Assembly (NCBI RefSeq): GCF_013416325.1
Contig: NZ_JACCGK010000009.1
Coordinates: 168,935 to 232,934 of the forward strand
Length of the DNA: 64,000 nt
Source of the DNA: Vreelandella sedimenti
GTDB taxonomy: Bacteria > Pseudomonadota > Gammaproteobacteria > Pseudomonadales > Halomonadaceae
Reading direction: 5' to 3'
The notes beneath the pieces are model-generated. The model was not told the DNA's origin, made no database searches, and saw only the letters and a program-made list of their open reading frames with translations. Shown here piece after piece: positions 17,806 to 29,383 of the stretch (the stretch's first letter is position 1; each line of letters starts with the position of its first letter). The translations under genes and the position numbers were made by a program.

Positions 17806-18193
17806 GCCTATGACATCTTAGTAAAAATGCGCCTGCCACTTAAGTTGGGTGATAATGCCACTTAAATCATGGCGCTTCGCTTGTTATCATAGGGTTTGTC
17901 ACGCGGTGCGGCGTCACGCCGCACCGTTGATCAGACAAGTTTGAAAGCCGGTGCCTGGGGTACCGGCTTTCGAGCATGAACTGAAGACGAAACATCGTAT
18001 GACCGCTAGAAACACACTATGAACGCTAGATGCGACATAAAGTGTTAGATGAAGAATAGCTAGACGAACAGGGTTTCCGGCCGTTGGCCGGCGCCGCCGG
18101 CAAATGTCCCGCCCCGCCGGCAGGGCAATAGCGATGTCGCCGCATGTTTGCGACGATACCGATACCACCCCATCAGTGCAGGGTGACCGAGAG
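17806..18193 (+). other. Structured sdhB-sucA intergenic region
   Basis: There is no gene in this gap. Two strong hairpins occur in series: CGGTGCGGCGT / ACGCCGCACCG (17904-17926, almost no loop) and GAAAGCCGGT / ACCGGCTTTC (17943-17971). Neither is followed by a T run, so they look like RNA stability or attenuation structures rather than terminators. A GC-rich segment rich in GCCGGC repeats (about 18078-18122) precedes sucA. The frame upstream of sucA is open but lacks protein features. Confidence 0.55.
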
Positions 18194-21028
18194 ATGCAAC
18201 AAGGCATAATGGAGTTGATGTGGCGTTCCTCTCACGTTAGTGGCGGCAATGTTCACTACGTGGAAGCGCTTTACGAGCAGTACCTCGCCGATCCTGAGTC
18301 TGTCCCTGACGAATGGCGCAGCTATTTTGATGAGTTGCCGCGCCCCGAGGGCAGTGCCTCCCACGATGTTCCACTTAGCCCCGTGCGTGATCAGTTCTAC
18401 CAGTTGGGGCGCGAAAGTCGCCCGGGCCGGGTAGTCGCCGCTGCCGATAGCGGTGAAAACAAAAAGCAGGTAAAAGTCCTGCAGCTGATTAACGCTTACC
18501 GCTTCCGTGGCCATCAAAAGGCCAATATCGACCCGCTAGGGCTGCGTAATCCCACCCCCGTACCCGATCTCGATCTGTCCTTTCATCAGCTTTCAAAAGC
18601 TGATCTGGATACCGAGTTCCAAACCGGTTCTTTCTTTTTAGGTATCGACAAAGCGCCACTGCGTGACATCGTAGATGCGTTGGAGCGTACTTACTGCCGC
18701 TCGATCGGCTGCGAGATCATGCATATCGTCGATACGGAAGAGAAACGCTGGCTACAACGGCGTTTTGAGTCGGTACGCAGTGCGCCTGATTTCAGTGCCG
18801 ACGTGCGCAAGCACGTGTTGGAGCGTTTGACGGCCGCCGAAGGTTTGGAGAATTACCTGGCATCCAAGTATCCAGGTACCAAGCGTTTCGGTCTTGAAGG
18901 CGGCGAATCGTTTGTGCCGATGATGGACGAGCTTATCCAGCGTGCTGGCGGTTACGGCACCAAGGAAGTGGTCATCGGTATGGCGCACCGTGGTCGACTC
19001 AATCTGCTAGTCAATATTTTGGGTAAAAACCCAGCTGACTTGATTGATGAGTTCGACGGCAAGAAAGTCATCGAGCGCGGCTCAGGTGATGTGAAGTACC
19101 ACCAGGGTTTCAGTTCGAATGTCATGTCCCCGGGCGGCGAAGTCCATTTGGCGATGTCGTTTAACCCGTCGCACCTGGAAATTGTCGCGCCTGTCGTAGA
19201 GGGTTCGGTGCGTGCCCGCCAAGATCGCCGTAACGACGAAGAGGGCAGTAAGGTACTGCCGATCAACGTCCACGGGGATGCGGCGTTTGCCGGTCAAGGC
19301 GTGGTGATGGAGACATTCCAGATGTCTCAGACCCGTGCTTATAAAACCGGTGGCACCGTCCACATTGTGATTAACAACCAAGTGGGCTTCACCACCTCGC
19401 ATCCGCTGGATGCACGCTCTACCGAATACTGCACTGATATTGCCAAGATGGTTCAAGCGCCTATTTTTCATGTCAATGGCGATGACCCGGACGCAGTGCT
19501 GCACGCCACCCAGGTCGCTCTCGACTATCGCCAGCAGTTCAAAAAGGATGTGGTGATCGATCTCGTTTGCTATCGTCGCCGTGGCCACAACGAAGCTGAC
19601 GAGCCGTCAGGCACGCAGCCGATGATGTACTCCAAGATCAAAGATCACCCTTCTGCGCGCTCGCTGTACGCCAAGCGCTTGGTTGATCAGGGCGTGCTCT
19701 CTGAAGAGTCCGCTAAAGCGATGATCGAAACCTATCGTGATGACCTCGTGGCAGGCAACCACGTTGCCAATGCCCTGGTGCAAGAGCCCAACGCTTCTCT
19801 GTTCGTTGACTGGGCGCCTTACCTGGGTCACGAATGGTCTGGTGATGCCGACACGACGTTTGATATGAAGCGTCTGCAGCAGTTAGCGGCTCGCATGTGT
19901 GAAGTGCCGGATGGCGTCGAAGTGCAGCGCCAAGTGGCCAAGATTTATGAAGACCGGCGTAAAATGCAGGCTGGTGGTTTGGCACTTAACTGGGGTTTTG
20001 CGGAAACGCTAGCCTACGCCACGCTGCTAGAGCAGGGCCACCCGATCCGGATTACCGGGCAAGACGTTGGGCGCGGTACTTTCTCCCACCGTCATGCGGT
20101 GGTGCATAACCAGAAAGATGGCACTACCTATGTTCCGCTGCAGAATATGGCCGATGGTCAGCCGCGTTTCACCATTCATGACTCCTTCCTTTCGGAAGAA
20201 GCGGTGTTGGCATTTGAGTACGGCTACTCAACCACTGCGCCGAATGACTTGGTGATCTGGGAAGCGCAGTTTGGTGACTTCTTTAACGGCGCCCAGGTGG
20301 TCGTGGATCAGTTCATCTCCTCGGGTGAAACGAAGTGGGGCCGGGTGTGTGGTTTAACCATGCTGTTGCCACACGGCTACGAAGGCCAGGGCCCGGAGCA
20401 CTCTTCGGCGCGCTTGGAGCGCTTCCTACAAATGTGTGCTGAGCACAATATGCAGGTCTGCGTACCCACCACGCCCGCACAGATTTATCATCTACTGCGT
20501 CGTCAGGTGATTCGTCCGCTGCGTAAACCGCTGGTGGTGATGACACCTAAATCGCTGCTGCGTCACAAAGAAGCGATTTCGAGCCTTGAAGATCTCGCCC
20601 ACGGCAAGTTCCACATGGTGCTCGCCGACCAGGCGGATTTGACGCCGGAGAAGGTCACACGCGTTGTGCTATGTGCTGGTAAGGTCTACTACGACTTAGC
20701 CGCTTGGCGCGCTGAGAATGAGCGTCATGACACGGCAATCTTACGTGTTGAGCAGCTCTATCCGTTCCCGAAAGAAGAGCTTCTGGAAGCGCTGCAAGAC
20801 TATACCAACGTAGAAGACATTGTGTGGTGCCAGGAAGAGCCGCTTAATCAGGGCGCTTGGTACTCCAGCCAGCACAATATGCGTGCAGTGGCCGATATGC
20901 TGAAAGATGGCCTTGGTCGCGAGTTGAAATTTGCGGGACGTCCTGCCTCTGCTGCTCCAGCAGCTGGTTATATGTCCGTCCACACTGAACAGCAGCGCCA
21001 GCTGGTGGAAGACGCTTTTAATTTATAA
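18194..21028 (+). CDS. sucA: 2-oxoglutarate dehydrogenase E1 component
   Basis: The 944-residue thiamine-diphosphate-dependent E1 subunit that decarboxylates 2-oxoglutarate. The ATG at 18194 gives the family N-terminus MQQGIMELMWRSSHVSGGN and has AGGGTGA upstream; a 30-codon in-frame extension is GC-rich and not conserved-looking. The E1 landmarks are YGTKEVVIGMAHRGRLN, the ThDP/Mg site HVNGDDPDAV and VVIDLVCYRRRGHNEADEP, and the C-terminal EEPLNQGAW segment. Length matches the roughly 930-residue E. coli enzyme. First gene of the suc cluster with sucB and lpd. Confidence 0.97.
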   Translation: MQQGIMELMWRSSHVSGGNVHYVEALYEQYLADPESVPDEWRSYFDELPRPEGSASHDVPLSPVRDQFYQLGRESRPGRVVAAADSGENKKQVKVLQLINAYRFRGHQKANIDPLGLRNPTPVPDLDLSFHQLSKADLDTEFQTGSFFLGIDKAPLRDIVDALERTYCRSIGCEIMHIVDTEEKRWLQRRFESVRSAPDFSADVRKHVLERLTAAEGLENYLASKYPGTKRFGLEGGESFVPMMDELIQRAGGYGTKEVVIGMAHRGRLNLLVNILGKNPADLIDEFDGKKVIERGSGDVKYHQGFSSNVMSPGGEVHLAMSFNPSHLEIVAPVVEGSVRARQDRRNDEEGSKVLPINVHGDAAFAGQGVVMETFQMSQTRAYKTGGTVHIVINNQVGFTTSHPLDARSTEYCTDIAKMVQAPIFHVNGDDPDAVLHATQVALDYRQQFKKDVVIDLVCYRRRGHNEADEPSGTQPMMYSKIKDHPSARSLYAKRLVDQGVLSEESAKAMIETYRDDLVAGNHVANALVQEPNASLFVDWAPYLGHEWSGDADTTFDMKRLQQLAARMCEVPDGVEVQRQVAKIYEDRRKMQAGGLALNWGFAETLAYATLLEQGHPIRITGQDVGRGTFSHRHAVVHNQKDGTTYVPLQNMADGQPRFTIHDSFLSEEAVLAFEYGYSTTAPNDLVIWEAQFGDFFNGAQVVVDQFISSGETKWGRVCGLTMLLPHGYEGQGPEHSSARLERFLQMCAEHNMQVCVPTTPAQIYHLLRRQVIRPLRKPLVVMTPKSLLRHKEAISSLEDLAHGKFHMVLADQADLTPEKVTRVVLCAGKVYYDLAAWRAENERHDTAILRVEQLYPFPKEELLEALQDYTNVEDIVWCQEEPLNQGAWYSSQHNMRAVADMLKDGLGRELKFAGRPASAAPAAGYMSVHTEQQRQLVEDAFNL

Positions 21029-21066
21029 GCGACCACCGGATTTAGAGAACATATAAGGGAAACGAC

Positions 21067-22653
21067 ATGGCTACTGAGATCAAAGCGCCAACCTTTCCGG
21101 AATCCGTTGCCGAAGGCACAGTGGCGGCGTGGCATAAAAAGCCGGGTGACAGCGTTGAGCGTGACGAGCTGATTGTTGAGATCGAAACCGACAAAGTGGT
21201 GCTGGAAGTCGTCGCACCGGAAGCGGGTACCCTGACCGACGTAATGGCCGAAGAGGGCGATACGGTTGAGTCAGAACAGGTGCTGGGCAAAATCGGCGAA
21301 GGCAGCGCGTCTGACAGCAAAAAAGAAGAGAAACCTTCTGGCGATGACAGCGCTAAAAAGTCTGAAGAGAAATCCGAAGAGAAATCCGAAGGTAAGAAAA
21401 AAGAGAAACAAGCCAGCGGTGGCGGCAAGCAACACGACGTAAAAGCCCCCAGCTTCCCTGAGTCAATCCAGGAAGGCACCGTGGCAACTTGGCACAAAAA
21501 AGTCGGTGAAGCGGTGAAGCGCGATGACGTGCTGGCCGACATCGAAACCGATAAGGTTGTGCTGGAAGTGGTCGCTCCGGCCGATGGCGCCCTGGCTGAA
21601 ATTAAAGCCGAAGAGGGTAGCCAAGTTGAATCTGAAGCGATTCTCGCGACCTTCACCGAAGGGGCGGGTGGTGACAGTGGTAGCGAAAGCGGTGGTGATT
21701 CAGCGTCCGCTAAAGCAGATAGCAGCGATGACGATGGCGCCGACGAGAAAGTAGGTGACAAAATCCTCGCTCCAGCCGCACGTAAAATGGTTGCCGAGCA
21801 CGACCTGGACGTTGCCAAGATTGAGGGCACCGGTAAAGGTGGCCGTATCTTGAAAGAAGACGTTCAGAAAGCGGTCAAAGACGGTTCTGCCAAGAAAACA
21901 GCAAAATCGTCTGCACCAGCGAAAGCTGCCGCTGCACCGGCTGCCGAGGGTGAGCGCATCGAGAAGCGCGTACCGATGAGTCGTCTGCGTCAGACCATCG
22001 CCAAGCGCTTGGTTCAGGCGCAGCAAACCGCGGCGATGCTGACTACCTACAACGAAGTGGACATGACCGAGATCATGGCCCTACGTGCGCAGTACAAAGA
22101 GACGTTCTTAAAAGCTCACGATATCAAGCTGGGCTTTATGGGCTTCTTTGTAAAAGCGGCTTCAGAAGCGCTCAAGCGTTATCCGGATGTGAACGCCTCT
22201 ATCGACGGCACCGACATCGTTTATCACGGTTACCAGGATATCGGCGTTGCTGTATCCACCGACCGTGGTTTGGTCGTACCGGTACTGCGTGACACCGACA
22301 GCATGAAAATTGCTGACGTCGAGCGCAAGATTGTCGATTTCGGCAAGCGTGGTCGTGACGGCAAGTTGGGCATGGACGACATGATCGGTGGCACCTTTAC
22401 CATCACCAACGGCGGTACCTTTGGCTCGTTGATGTCGACCCCAATTATCAACCCGCCGCAAACTGCCATTCTGGGCATGCACAAAATCCAGGATCGTCCG
22501 ATGGCCATCAACGGCAAGGTCGAGATTCGCCCGATGATGTATCTGGCGCTCTCTTACGACCACCGTATGATCGACGGCAAAGACGCCGTTCAATTCTTGG
22601 TCACTCTAAAAGAATTGCTGGAAGACCCGGCACGTCTGCTGCTAGATATCTAA
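21067..22653 (+). CDS. sucB: dihydrolipoyl succinyltransferase (E2) with two lipoyl domains
   Basis: The 528-residue core subunit of 2-oxoglutarate dehydrogenase. It has two near-identical lipoyl domains, residues 1-78 (lipoyl-lysine K43) and 121-198 (K163), each with [12 protein letters not shown], offset by exactly 120 residues and joined by a Ser/Glu/Lys-rich linker. A peripheral-subunit-binding domain follows at about 232-268 ([21 protein letters not shown]), then a catalytic domain whose active-site histidine H499 and D503 lie in [11 protein letters not shown]. coli SucB has one lipoyl domain and about 405 residues, so this protein is longer by a whole extra domain. It begins 38 bases after sucA. 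Confidence 0.97.
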   Translation: MATEIKAPTFPESVAEGTVAAWHKKPGDSVERDELIVEIETDKVVLEVVAPEAGTLTDVMAEEGDTVESEQVLGKIGEGSASDSKKEEKPSGDDSAKKSEEKSEEKSEGKKKEKQASGGGKQHDVKAPSFPESIQEGTVATWHKKVGEAVKRDDVLADIETDKVVLEVVAPADGALAEIKAEEGSQVESEAILATFTEGAGGDSGSESGGDSASAKADSSDDDGADEKVGDKILAPAARKMVAEHDLDVAKIEGTGKGGRILKEDVQKAVKDGSAKKTAKSSAPAKAAAAPAAEGERIEKRVPMSRLRQTIAKRLVQAQQTAAMLTTYNEVDMTEIMALRAQYKETFLKAHDIKLGFMGFFVKAASEALKRYPDVNASIDGTDIVYHGYQDIGVAVSTDRGLVVPVLRDTDSMKIADVERKIVDFGKRGRDGKLGMDDMIGGTFTITNGGTFGSLMSTPIINPPQTAILGMHKIQDRPMAINGKVEIRPMMYLALSYDHRMIDGKDAVQFLVTLKELLEDPARLLLDI

Positions 22654-22688
22654 AAAAACGTAAGCGTCATATTGATTCAGTACGCTGA

Positions 22689-24218
<1,530 letters not shown>

Positions 24219-24237
24219 TTCAGTAAGCAACAACGAA

Positions 24238-24320
24238 GCGCCACCTTCTAAGGGTGGCGCAAACTTTCGGCTTTGTCTTAATCCACAAAGATCGAAAGAA
24301 CGGGGATGACCCGTTCTTTT
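24238..24320 (+). terminator. Tandem hairpins after lpd, the second terminator-like
   Basis: The first stem is GCGCCACC/GGTGGCGC (24238-24260) with no T run. The second is AAGAACGGG/CCCGTTCTT (24296-24318), followed by a few T residues. Together they probably reduce read-through into sucCD. Confidence 0.6.
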
Positions 24321-24397
24321 AAGACCGCTCTTGCAAGGCTGCTCTTAAAAGAATACGGGTCATCGTTCGAGTCACATGCAACCAATGGCATGAATCG

Positions 24398-25564
24398 ATG
24401 AATCTTCACGAGTATCAAGGTAAACAGCTGTTTGCCGACTATGGTCTACCAGTGTCTAAAGGCTTTGCAGTCGACACGCCCGAAGAAGCGGAAGAGGCTT
24501 GCAAAAAAATCGGTGGTGACATGTGGGTGGTTAAAGCCCAGGTTCACGCCGGTGGCCGTGGTAAAGCGGGTGGCGTTAAGCTGATTAAAGACCCGGCTGA
24601 AGCCAAAGCATTTGCTGAGCAGTGGCTGGGTAAAAATCTGGTAACCTTCCAGACTGACGAAAAAGGTCAGCCGGTTGCCAAGATTTTGGTTGAGACCTGT
24701 ACTGACATCGCCGATGAGCTGTATCTCGGTGCCGTGGTTGACCGTACTACCCGTCGTGTGGTCTTTATGGCCTCTACCGAAGGTGGTGTTGAGATCGAGA
24801 CGGTTGCAGAAGAGACGCCGGAAAAGATTCTCAAAGCCGAAATCGATCCGCTGGTCGGCGCACAGCCGTACCAAGCGCGTGAACTAGCCTTTGCGCTGGG
24901 CCTAAAGGGCGACCAGATCAAGCAGTTCACCAAGATTTTCCTGGGTCTGTCTCAGTTGTTCCACGACAAAGACCTGGCGCTGTTGGAAATTAACCCGCTG
25001 GTCGTCACTGAAGAGGGTAATCTGCACTGCCTCGACGCCAAACTGGGTCTGGATAGCAATGCCCTATACCGTCACCCTGATCTGCAGGCCATGCGTGACC
25101 CTTCGCAAGAAGATCAGCGTGAAGCCGATGCGGCGAAGTGGGAACTTAACTATGTCGCGCTTGATGGCAACATCGGCTGCATGGTTAATGGCGCAGGTTT
25201 GGCCATGGGCACCATGGACATCGTCAACCTGAGCGGCGGCAAGCCCGCTAACTTCTTGGACGTTGGCGGTGGTGCCACCAAGGAGCGCGTGGCAGAAGCG
25301 TTCAAAATCATCCTCTCTGACGACAATGTTAAAGCCGTTCTGGTTAACATTTTCGGCGGTATCGTACGTTGCGACATGATTGCTGAAGGCATTATCGGTG
25401 CCGTTGAGCAAGTGGGTGTCAACGTACCGGTTGTCGTACGTCTGGAAGGTAACAACGCCGAGCTGGGTGCTGAAAAACTAGCATCGAGCGGTTTGAACAT
25501 CATCGCGGCTACCAGTCTGACCGACGCGGCTCAGCAGGTCGTTAAAGCGGCGGAGGGCAAGTAA
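24398..25564 (+). CDS. sucC: succinate--CoA ligase, beta subunit
   Basis: The 388-residue beta subunit that binds nucleotide and succinate in the reversible succinyl-CoA to succinate step. It has the ATP-grasp start [19 protein letters not shown], the [17 protein letters not shown] nucleotide loop, and the C-terminal [16 protein letters not shown] segment. Standard length. No clear Shine-Dalgarno sequence precedes the ATG, which is unusual next to the strong sites of neighbouring genes. Its stop overlaps the sucD start by one base, so the two are translationally coupled. Confidence 0.97.
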   Translation: MNLHEYQGKQLFADYGLPVSKGFAVDTPEEAEEACKKIGGDMWVVKAQVHAGGRGKAGGVKLIKDPAEAKAFAEQWLGKNLVTFQTDEKGQPVAKILVETCTDIADELYLGAVVDRTTRRVVFMASTEGGVEIETVAEETPEKILKAEIDPLVGAQPYQARELAFALGLKGDQIKQFTKIFLGLSQLFHDKDLALLEINPLVVTEEGNLHCLDAKLGLDSNALYRHPDLQAMRDPSQEDQREADAAKWELNYVALDGNIGCMVNGAGLAMGTMDIVNLSGGKPANFLDVGGGATKERVAEAFKIILSDDNVKAVLVNIFGGIVRCDMIAEGIIGAVEQVGVNVPVVVRLEGNNAELGAEKLASSGLNIIAATSLTDAAQQVVKAAEGK

Positions 25565-26436
25565 TGAGCATCCTGATCGATAAGAACACCAAGGTCATCT
25601 GCCAGGGCTTTACCGGTGGCCAAGGCACGTTCCACTCCGAGCAGGCGATTGCCTACGGTACGCAAATGGTCGGTGGTGTTACGCCGGGTAAAGGCGGCCA
25701 AGAGCACCTCGGTCTGCCCGTTTTCAATACCGTGAAAGAAGCGGTAGCGAAAACCGGTGCGGAAGCCAGCGTTATCTACGTACCTGCGCCGTTCTGTAAA
25801 GATTCGATCCTTGAAGCGGCGAACGCCGGTATCAAGCTGATTGTGTGCATCACCGAAGGCATCGCCACGCTGGATATGCTCGAAGCGAAAGTGAAGTGCG
25901 ACGAGCTGGGCGTACGTCTGATTGGCCCCAACTGCCCAGGTGTTATCACCCCAGGCGAATGCAAAATCGGCATCATGCCGGGCCACATTCACCAGCCGGG
26001 CCGTGTCGGTATCGTATCGCGCTCTGGTACATTGACCTATGAAGCCGTTAAGCAGACCACTGATCACGGTTTTGGTCAGTCTACCTGTGTAGGCATTGGC
26101 GGCGACCCGATTCCAGGCTCTAACTTCATCGACATCCTTGAGATGTTCGAGAAAGACCCGAAAACCGAAGCTATCGTCATGATCGGCGAAATCGGTGGCA
26201 CGGCTGAAGAAGAAGCGGCGGCTTATATCAAAGCCAACGTTTCCAAGCCCGTGGTTTCCTACATTGCCGGTGTCACTGCACCTCCTGGTAAGCGTATGGG
26301 CCACGCGGGCGCGATCATCTCTGGCGGTAAAGGCACCGCTGACGAGAAGTTTGCTGCACTAGAAGACGCCGGTGTTAAAACCGTGCGCTCTTTGGCTGAA
26401 ATCGGTGATGCGCTGAAAGAAGTGACTGGCTGGTAA
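25564..26436 (+). CDS. sucD: succinate--CoA ligase, alpha subunit
   Basis: The 290-residue alpha subunit carrying CoA binding and the phosphohistidine. The CoA-binding Rossmann motif [15 protein letters not shown] and the active-site histidine in [15 protein letters not shown] are present. Its ATG overlaps the sucC stop (TAATG). It closes the TCA cluster and is followed by a strong hairpin terminator. Confidence 0.97.
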   Translation: MSILIDKNTKVICQGFTGGQGTFHSEQAIAYGTQMVGGVTPGKGGQEHLGLPVFNTVKEAVAKTGAEASVIYVPAPFCKDSILEAANAGIKLIVCITEGIATLDMLEAKVKCDELGVRLIGPNCPGVITPGECKIGIMPGHIHQPGRVGIVSRSGTLTYEAVKQTTDHGFGQSTCVGIGGDPIPGSNFIDILEMFEKDPKTEAIVMIGEIGGTAEEEAAAYIKANVSKPVVSYIAGVTAPPGKRMGHAGAIISGGKGTADEKFAALEDAGVKTVRSLAEIGDALKEVTGW

Positions 26437-26462
26437 GCCATTGACGTTTAGCTGCACGCTAT

Positions 26463-26490
26463 AAGGGCGCCCCTCGGGGCGCCCTTACTG
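26463..26490 (+). terminator. Terminator of sucCD
   Basis: The stem AAGGGCGCCCC / GGGGCGCCCTT (26463-26486) has a tiny loop and is followed by a T-rich stretch with interruptions. Confidence 0.7.
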
Positions 26491-26526
26491 TTTCTGGTTT
26501 CTGCCCTTGTGCCATTACATCTGCGA

Positions 26527-27549
26527 TCACGCCGCAGAACGACGCAGTATGCGATAGCTATACAGTACAAAGAACGGCGCGCCTGCCGCCAAATATAGAT
26601 GATAGCTGACCAACCGCCACACCAGAACCGCTGCTGCGGCCTGCTCGCGCTCCATCAACGGCAACAACAGGCTTCCTACGCCCACCTCCGCAGCGCCCGC
26701 GCCGCCGGGCAGAAAACTAAATTGGCTGGCTGCCATCGCCAGCATCTGGGTCAAGAATGTCCACATCCAGTCCGCATGGCCACCTACTCCCAGTACTGCC
26801 AAATAGAGCAAGCTGTAGCGCATGAGCCAGTGCGCCGTCGTCAGCGCTAGCATGGCGATCAGTATACTGCGCGGGAGCTTAAGGGTGACCTTTAATGCAT
26901 ACCGACAGCGCAAGAGGCGCCGTACGAGCCAGCGTCGCTGATATCGGCTTGGCCATGGCGTGTTCACGCCGGGTGAGCGCAATAGGCTGGGTAGATAACG
27001 CATTACGACAATCACCAGCGCTGTCATGAACGCTAATCCTACCAGTGCCCACTGTACGAGCGATTGATGTGGCCATTGGGTGTCGCTTAGCATTGAAAAG
27101 AGCACCAGACCGCTCAGCATGGCCAGGAAGAAAAGTAAGTCGCAGCCTTGATCAATCAGGAACACCGCCGCGCCCTTGGCAGGCGGAAAACCGCGCCGTG
27201 CAAGCAACAACAACAGGGTTGCTGGGCCACCGCTGCCGCCTGGGGTGGCGCACAGGGCAAACTTGGACGCCAGTTCGATACCCAGGGCGCCGCGCTGACC
27301 AAGCCTGCCCGCACGGCCCCCCAGCATCAAACGTAGCCTTGTTGCATTCAGGTTCCAGCACAGAAAGGCCATCACCAGCATCAATAACAGCAGCCCAAGT
27401 GGGAAGTGTTTGACGCGCTGCAGTGCTTCAGCGCCACCCAGCCAAGCGGTGAGCACTAACGGTGCAATCAGCGCTAAGGCAATCATCACACCATGGATGG
27501 GTCGCCACTTCAGTAGCTGACGGCGACTAGTGGTGTTGGTGGAGTGCAT
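26527..27549 (-). CDS. flippase-like (LPG_synthase_TM / UPF0104) membrane protein
   Basis: A 340-residue polytopic protein of the lysylphosphatidylglycerol-synthetase membrane-domain/flippase-like family, with about eight hydrophobic helices. The family segments ALGIELASKFALCATPGGSGGPATLLLL and the C-terminal AASQFSFLPGGAGAAEVGVG are clear. Such proteins are thought to move or modify lipid-linked substrates and often partner glycosyltransferases. The ATG at 27549 gives the best N-terminus and overlaps the end of the upstream glycosyltransferase by 23 bases, so the two form a coupled pair. The soluble aminoacyl-transferase domain of MprF is absent. Confidence 0.85.
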   Translation of the reverse strand: MHSTNTTSRRQLLKWRPIHGVMIALALIAPLVLTAWLGGAEALQRVKHFPLGLLLLMLVMAFLCWNLNATRLRLMLGGRAGRLGQRGALGIELASKFALCATPGGSGGPATLLLLLARRGFPPAKGAAVFLIDQGCDLLFFLAMLSGLVLFSMLSDTQWPHQSLVQWALVGLAFMTALVIVVMRYLPSLLRSPGVNTPWPSRYQRRWLVRRLLRCRYALKVTLKLPRSILIAMLALTTAHWLMRYSLLYLAVLGVGGHADWMWTFLTQMLAMAASQFSFLPGGAGAAEVGVGSLLLPLMEREQAAAAVLVWRLVSYHLYLAAGAPFFVLYSYRILRRSAA

Positions 27550-28645
27550 ACGGTTGGCTGCCGTGGCAAAGCTGCTGATAGTGCTCCAGCAGGGAATGCA
27601 TGACACCATCCCAGTTGAAATGGCGCTCTACATGGCGGCGCGCATAGCGCCCACTGGCGGCGACATCATTACTGAACAGTGCCACACACGCCTCCGCCAT
27701 GGCAACGGGGTCGAGCGGTTTGCATAAAATACCCGCCCCCAGCAGCACGTTTTCTGCCAGCGCCCCTGCGTTCGCTGCTATTACTGGAATGCCGCTTGCC
27801 ATCGCTTCCTGAGCAATTAAGCCGAAGGTTTCGCGGGTGCCCGCATGTAACAGAGCATCGCTACTGGCCAGTGCCTTCGCGACCTCGTGGGCGCCACAGC
27901 AGCGATCCACGATGGTGACATTACTAGGTACGTGATGTGGCATGCCGGGGCCCATCAGCAGTAAATGGTAATCGCTACCTAGCTGACGCATCGTCGCCAG
28001 TAGCACATCTATATTTTTCTCGCGGGAATTGCGGCCCACAAAGATCAGCAGCTTTTTATCGCTGGGTATGCCCATGGTCTGTCGGAAGGCCGGGTCACAC
28101 TGCTGGGGATTAAATTGCGCCAAATCGACGCCCAATGGCTGAACCCGAACGTTATCGACGCCCCAGTCATTCAGTCGATTCGCCATCGCGTTGCAGGGTG
28201 CCAGCACGCTATCAAATTGGCTATAAAGCGTCGTAACATAGCGGGTTAAGCGTTTTTCAACGTAGCACCCAAAGCGATCACCCATTAAGCGAGGAAGATC
28301 AGAGTGATAAAAGCCCACCACAGGCACGCCGAGACGTTGTCCCGCATCGAGCGCAGCCCAGGCCGTTACATAGGGGTCGCCAGCCTCTATCAGATCGGGC
28401 TTCAGATCAATCAGTACATCACGCCACGGAGAGCCGCGTAGCGGAAAGCGATAGCCTTGCCCCAAAGGAAGGTGTAACGCCGGTAGCGTGTGGTGATCGC
28501 CAAGACTATCCCGCTCCGCCCCCGGCACCAGCAGACTGGTACGCAGCTGTGGAATACGCGAGAAAACACGGTGTTTGGCCTGCAAATAGGTACGTACACC
28601 GCCGCTGGCGGGTGCATGGAACATCGTCACATCGGCAATGTGCAA
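27527..28645 (-). CDS. family 4-type (GT-B) glycosyltransferase
   Basis: A 372-residue GT-B glycosyltransferase. The N-terminal acceptor domain starts HIADVTMFHAPASGGVRTYL, and the nucleotide-sugar site is seen in the EX7E region RETFGLIAQEAMASGIPVIA of the C-terminal Rossmann domain, with FVGRNSREKNIDVLL before it. It resembles the mannosyltransferase-like group that modifies lipids (PimB/MgtA-type), though the sugar is not determinable. The start is a TTG at 28645, chosen because GGAGG lies six bases upstream; a longer TTG form at 28663 lacks this. It overlaps the flippase-like gene at its 3' end. Confidence 0.88.
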   Translation of the reverse strand: MHIADVTMFHAPASGGVRTYLQAKHRVFSRIPQLRTSLLVPGAERDSLGDHHTLPALHLPLGQGYRFPLRGSPWRDVLIDLKPDLIEAGDPYVTAWAALDAGQRLGVPVVGFYHSDLPRLMGDRFGCYVEKRLTRYVTTLYSQFDSVLAPCNAMANRLNDWGVDNVRVQPLGVDLAQFNPQQCDPAFRQTMGIPSDKKLLIFVGRNSREKNIDVLLATMRQLGSDYHLLLMGPGMPHHVPSNVTIVDRCCGAHEVAKALASSDALLHAGTRETFGLIAQEAMASGIPVIAANAGALAENVLLGAGILCKPLDPVAMAEACVALFSNDVAASGRYARRHVERHFNWDGVMHSLLEHYQQLCHGSQPYALHQHH

Positions 28646-28803
28646 GCTAACCTCCAACCACAAAGATTGTCATCGTTTCACCATAAAGGAGAAATAAGTC
28701 AGTTCAGCGACAGTTGAGCCAAGGCTGTTATTTCCTGCTAATCCCTCCCTTCCAGCCCTTTCGCTGATCACAAGCTAGTGAGTCGTGTTCGTCTGTTTAT
28801 TGG

Positions 28804-28831
28804 TTGACTCTTGGTCAAGCTGGACTAGTAT
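28804..28831 (+). promoter_or_regulatory. Promoter of the RHH regulator/depolymerase operon
   Basis: TTGACT (28804-28809), a 16-base spacer and TAGTAT (28826-28831) form a good sigma-70-like promoter about 112 bases upstream of the regulator ATG. A palindromic operator candidate begins three bases past the -10 box. Confidence 0.6.
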
Positions 28832-28833
28832 GA

Positions 28834-28847
28834 CATCCATATGGATG
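28834..28847. promoter_or_regulatory. Palindromic operator candidate for the RHH regulator
   Basis: CATCCATATGGATG (28834-28847) is a perfect 14-bp palindrome just after the -10 box. A further half-site TATGGAT follows at 28851-28857, in direct repeat with the palindrome's right arm. Ribbon-helix-helix proteins typically bind such short repeated sites and autoregulate. Inferred. Confidence 0.5.
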
Positions 28848-28943
28848 GTGTATGGATTCCAAAAAGATGCCTTCTGGATGTTGGGTAGTTGTTTTAGCCC
28901 CATCGAAAGGTGTCCGGTGACCAAGCGCAACGAGGAACGACAC

Positions 28944-29360
28944 ATGAGCGTGCACGAACTGCGCCGCAAGAGCGGCGACTCCAGCGAGAAGATCACCATT
29001 AACCTGGGGGTCGTTGACCTGGGGCAGATCGACCTGCTGGTTCAGGAAGGCTTCTATTCCAACCGAACTGATCTGATACGCACCGCTATCCGCAATCAGT
29101 TGGTGACCCATGCCGAGGTCGTTAGAGAGACCGTTACCCGCAAGTCGTTTGTGCTCGGGCTTGAGCACTACAGTCGCACGGATCTGGAGGCCCTACAGTT
29201 GGCAGGGGAGAAATTGCAGATTCAGGTTCTGGGCATGGCCAGCATTGCCGATGACGTTACGCCGGAGTTAGCTCTTGCCACCATCGAGTCGGTGGTCGTA
29301 CTGGGCGCACTACACGCCAGCAAAGCGGTCAAGGCCGCCCTGGCAGATCGAATCCACTGA
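28944..29360 (+). CDS. CopG/ribbon-helix-helix transcriptional regulator
   Basis: A 138-residue protein with an N-terminal ribbon-helix-helix: strand EKITINLGVVDLGQIDLLV and helices EGFYSNRTDLIRTAIRNQL (about residues 15-52). The G.YSNRTDLIR pattern is the standard RHH turn. The C-terminal part (about 60-138) is predicted helical and contains RKSFVLGLEHYSRTDLEAL; no ligand motif such as the NikR histidines is seen. The ATG at 28944 is preceded by GAGGAA. It lies 23 bases upstream of the depolymerase-like esterase, making one operon. A palindrome at its promoter suggests autoregulation and control of the esterase. Confidence 0.82.
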   Translation: MSVHELRRKSGDSSEKITINLGVVDLGQIDLLVQEGFYSNRTDLIRTAIRNQLVTHAEVVRETVTRKSFVLGLEHYSRTDLEALQLAGEKLQIQVLGMASIADDVTPELALATIESVVVLGALHASKAVKAALADRIH

Positions 29361-29383
29361 ATCACTCAATAGGGACATTGATC

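Noticed and set aside
21042..21830. 262-codon minus-strand frame inside sucB
   Set aside because: It is a serine/proline-rich shadow of the repetitive lipoyl domains and acidic linker; sucB on the plus strand is certain.
21067..22653. Reading the two-lipoyl E2 as pyruvate dehydrogenase AceF
   Set aside because: It lies between sucA and lpd in a TCA cluster and its lipoyl motif and catalytic domain are of the succinyltransferase type.
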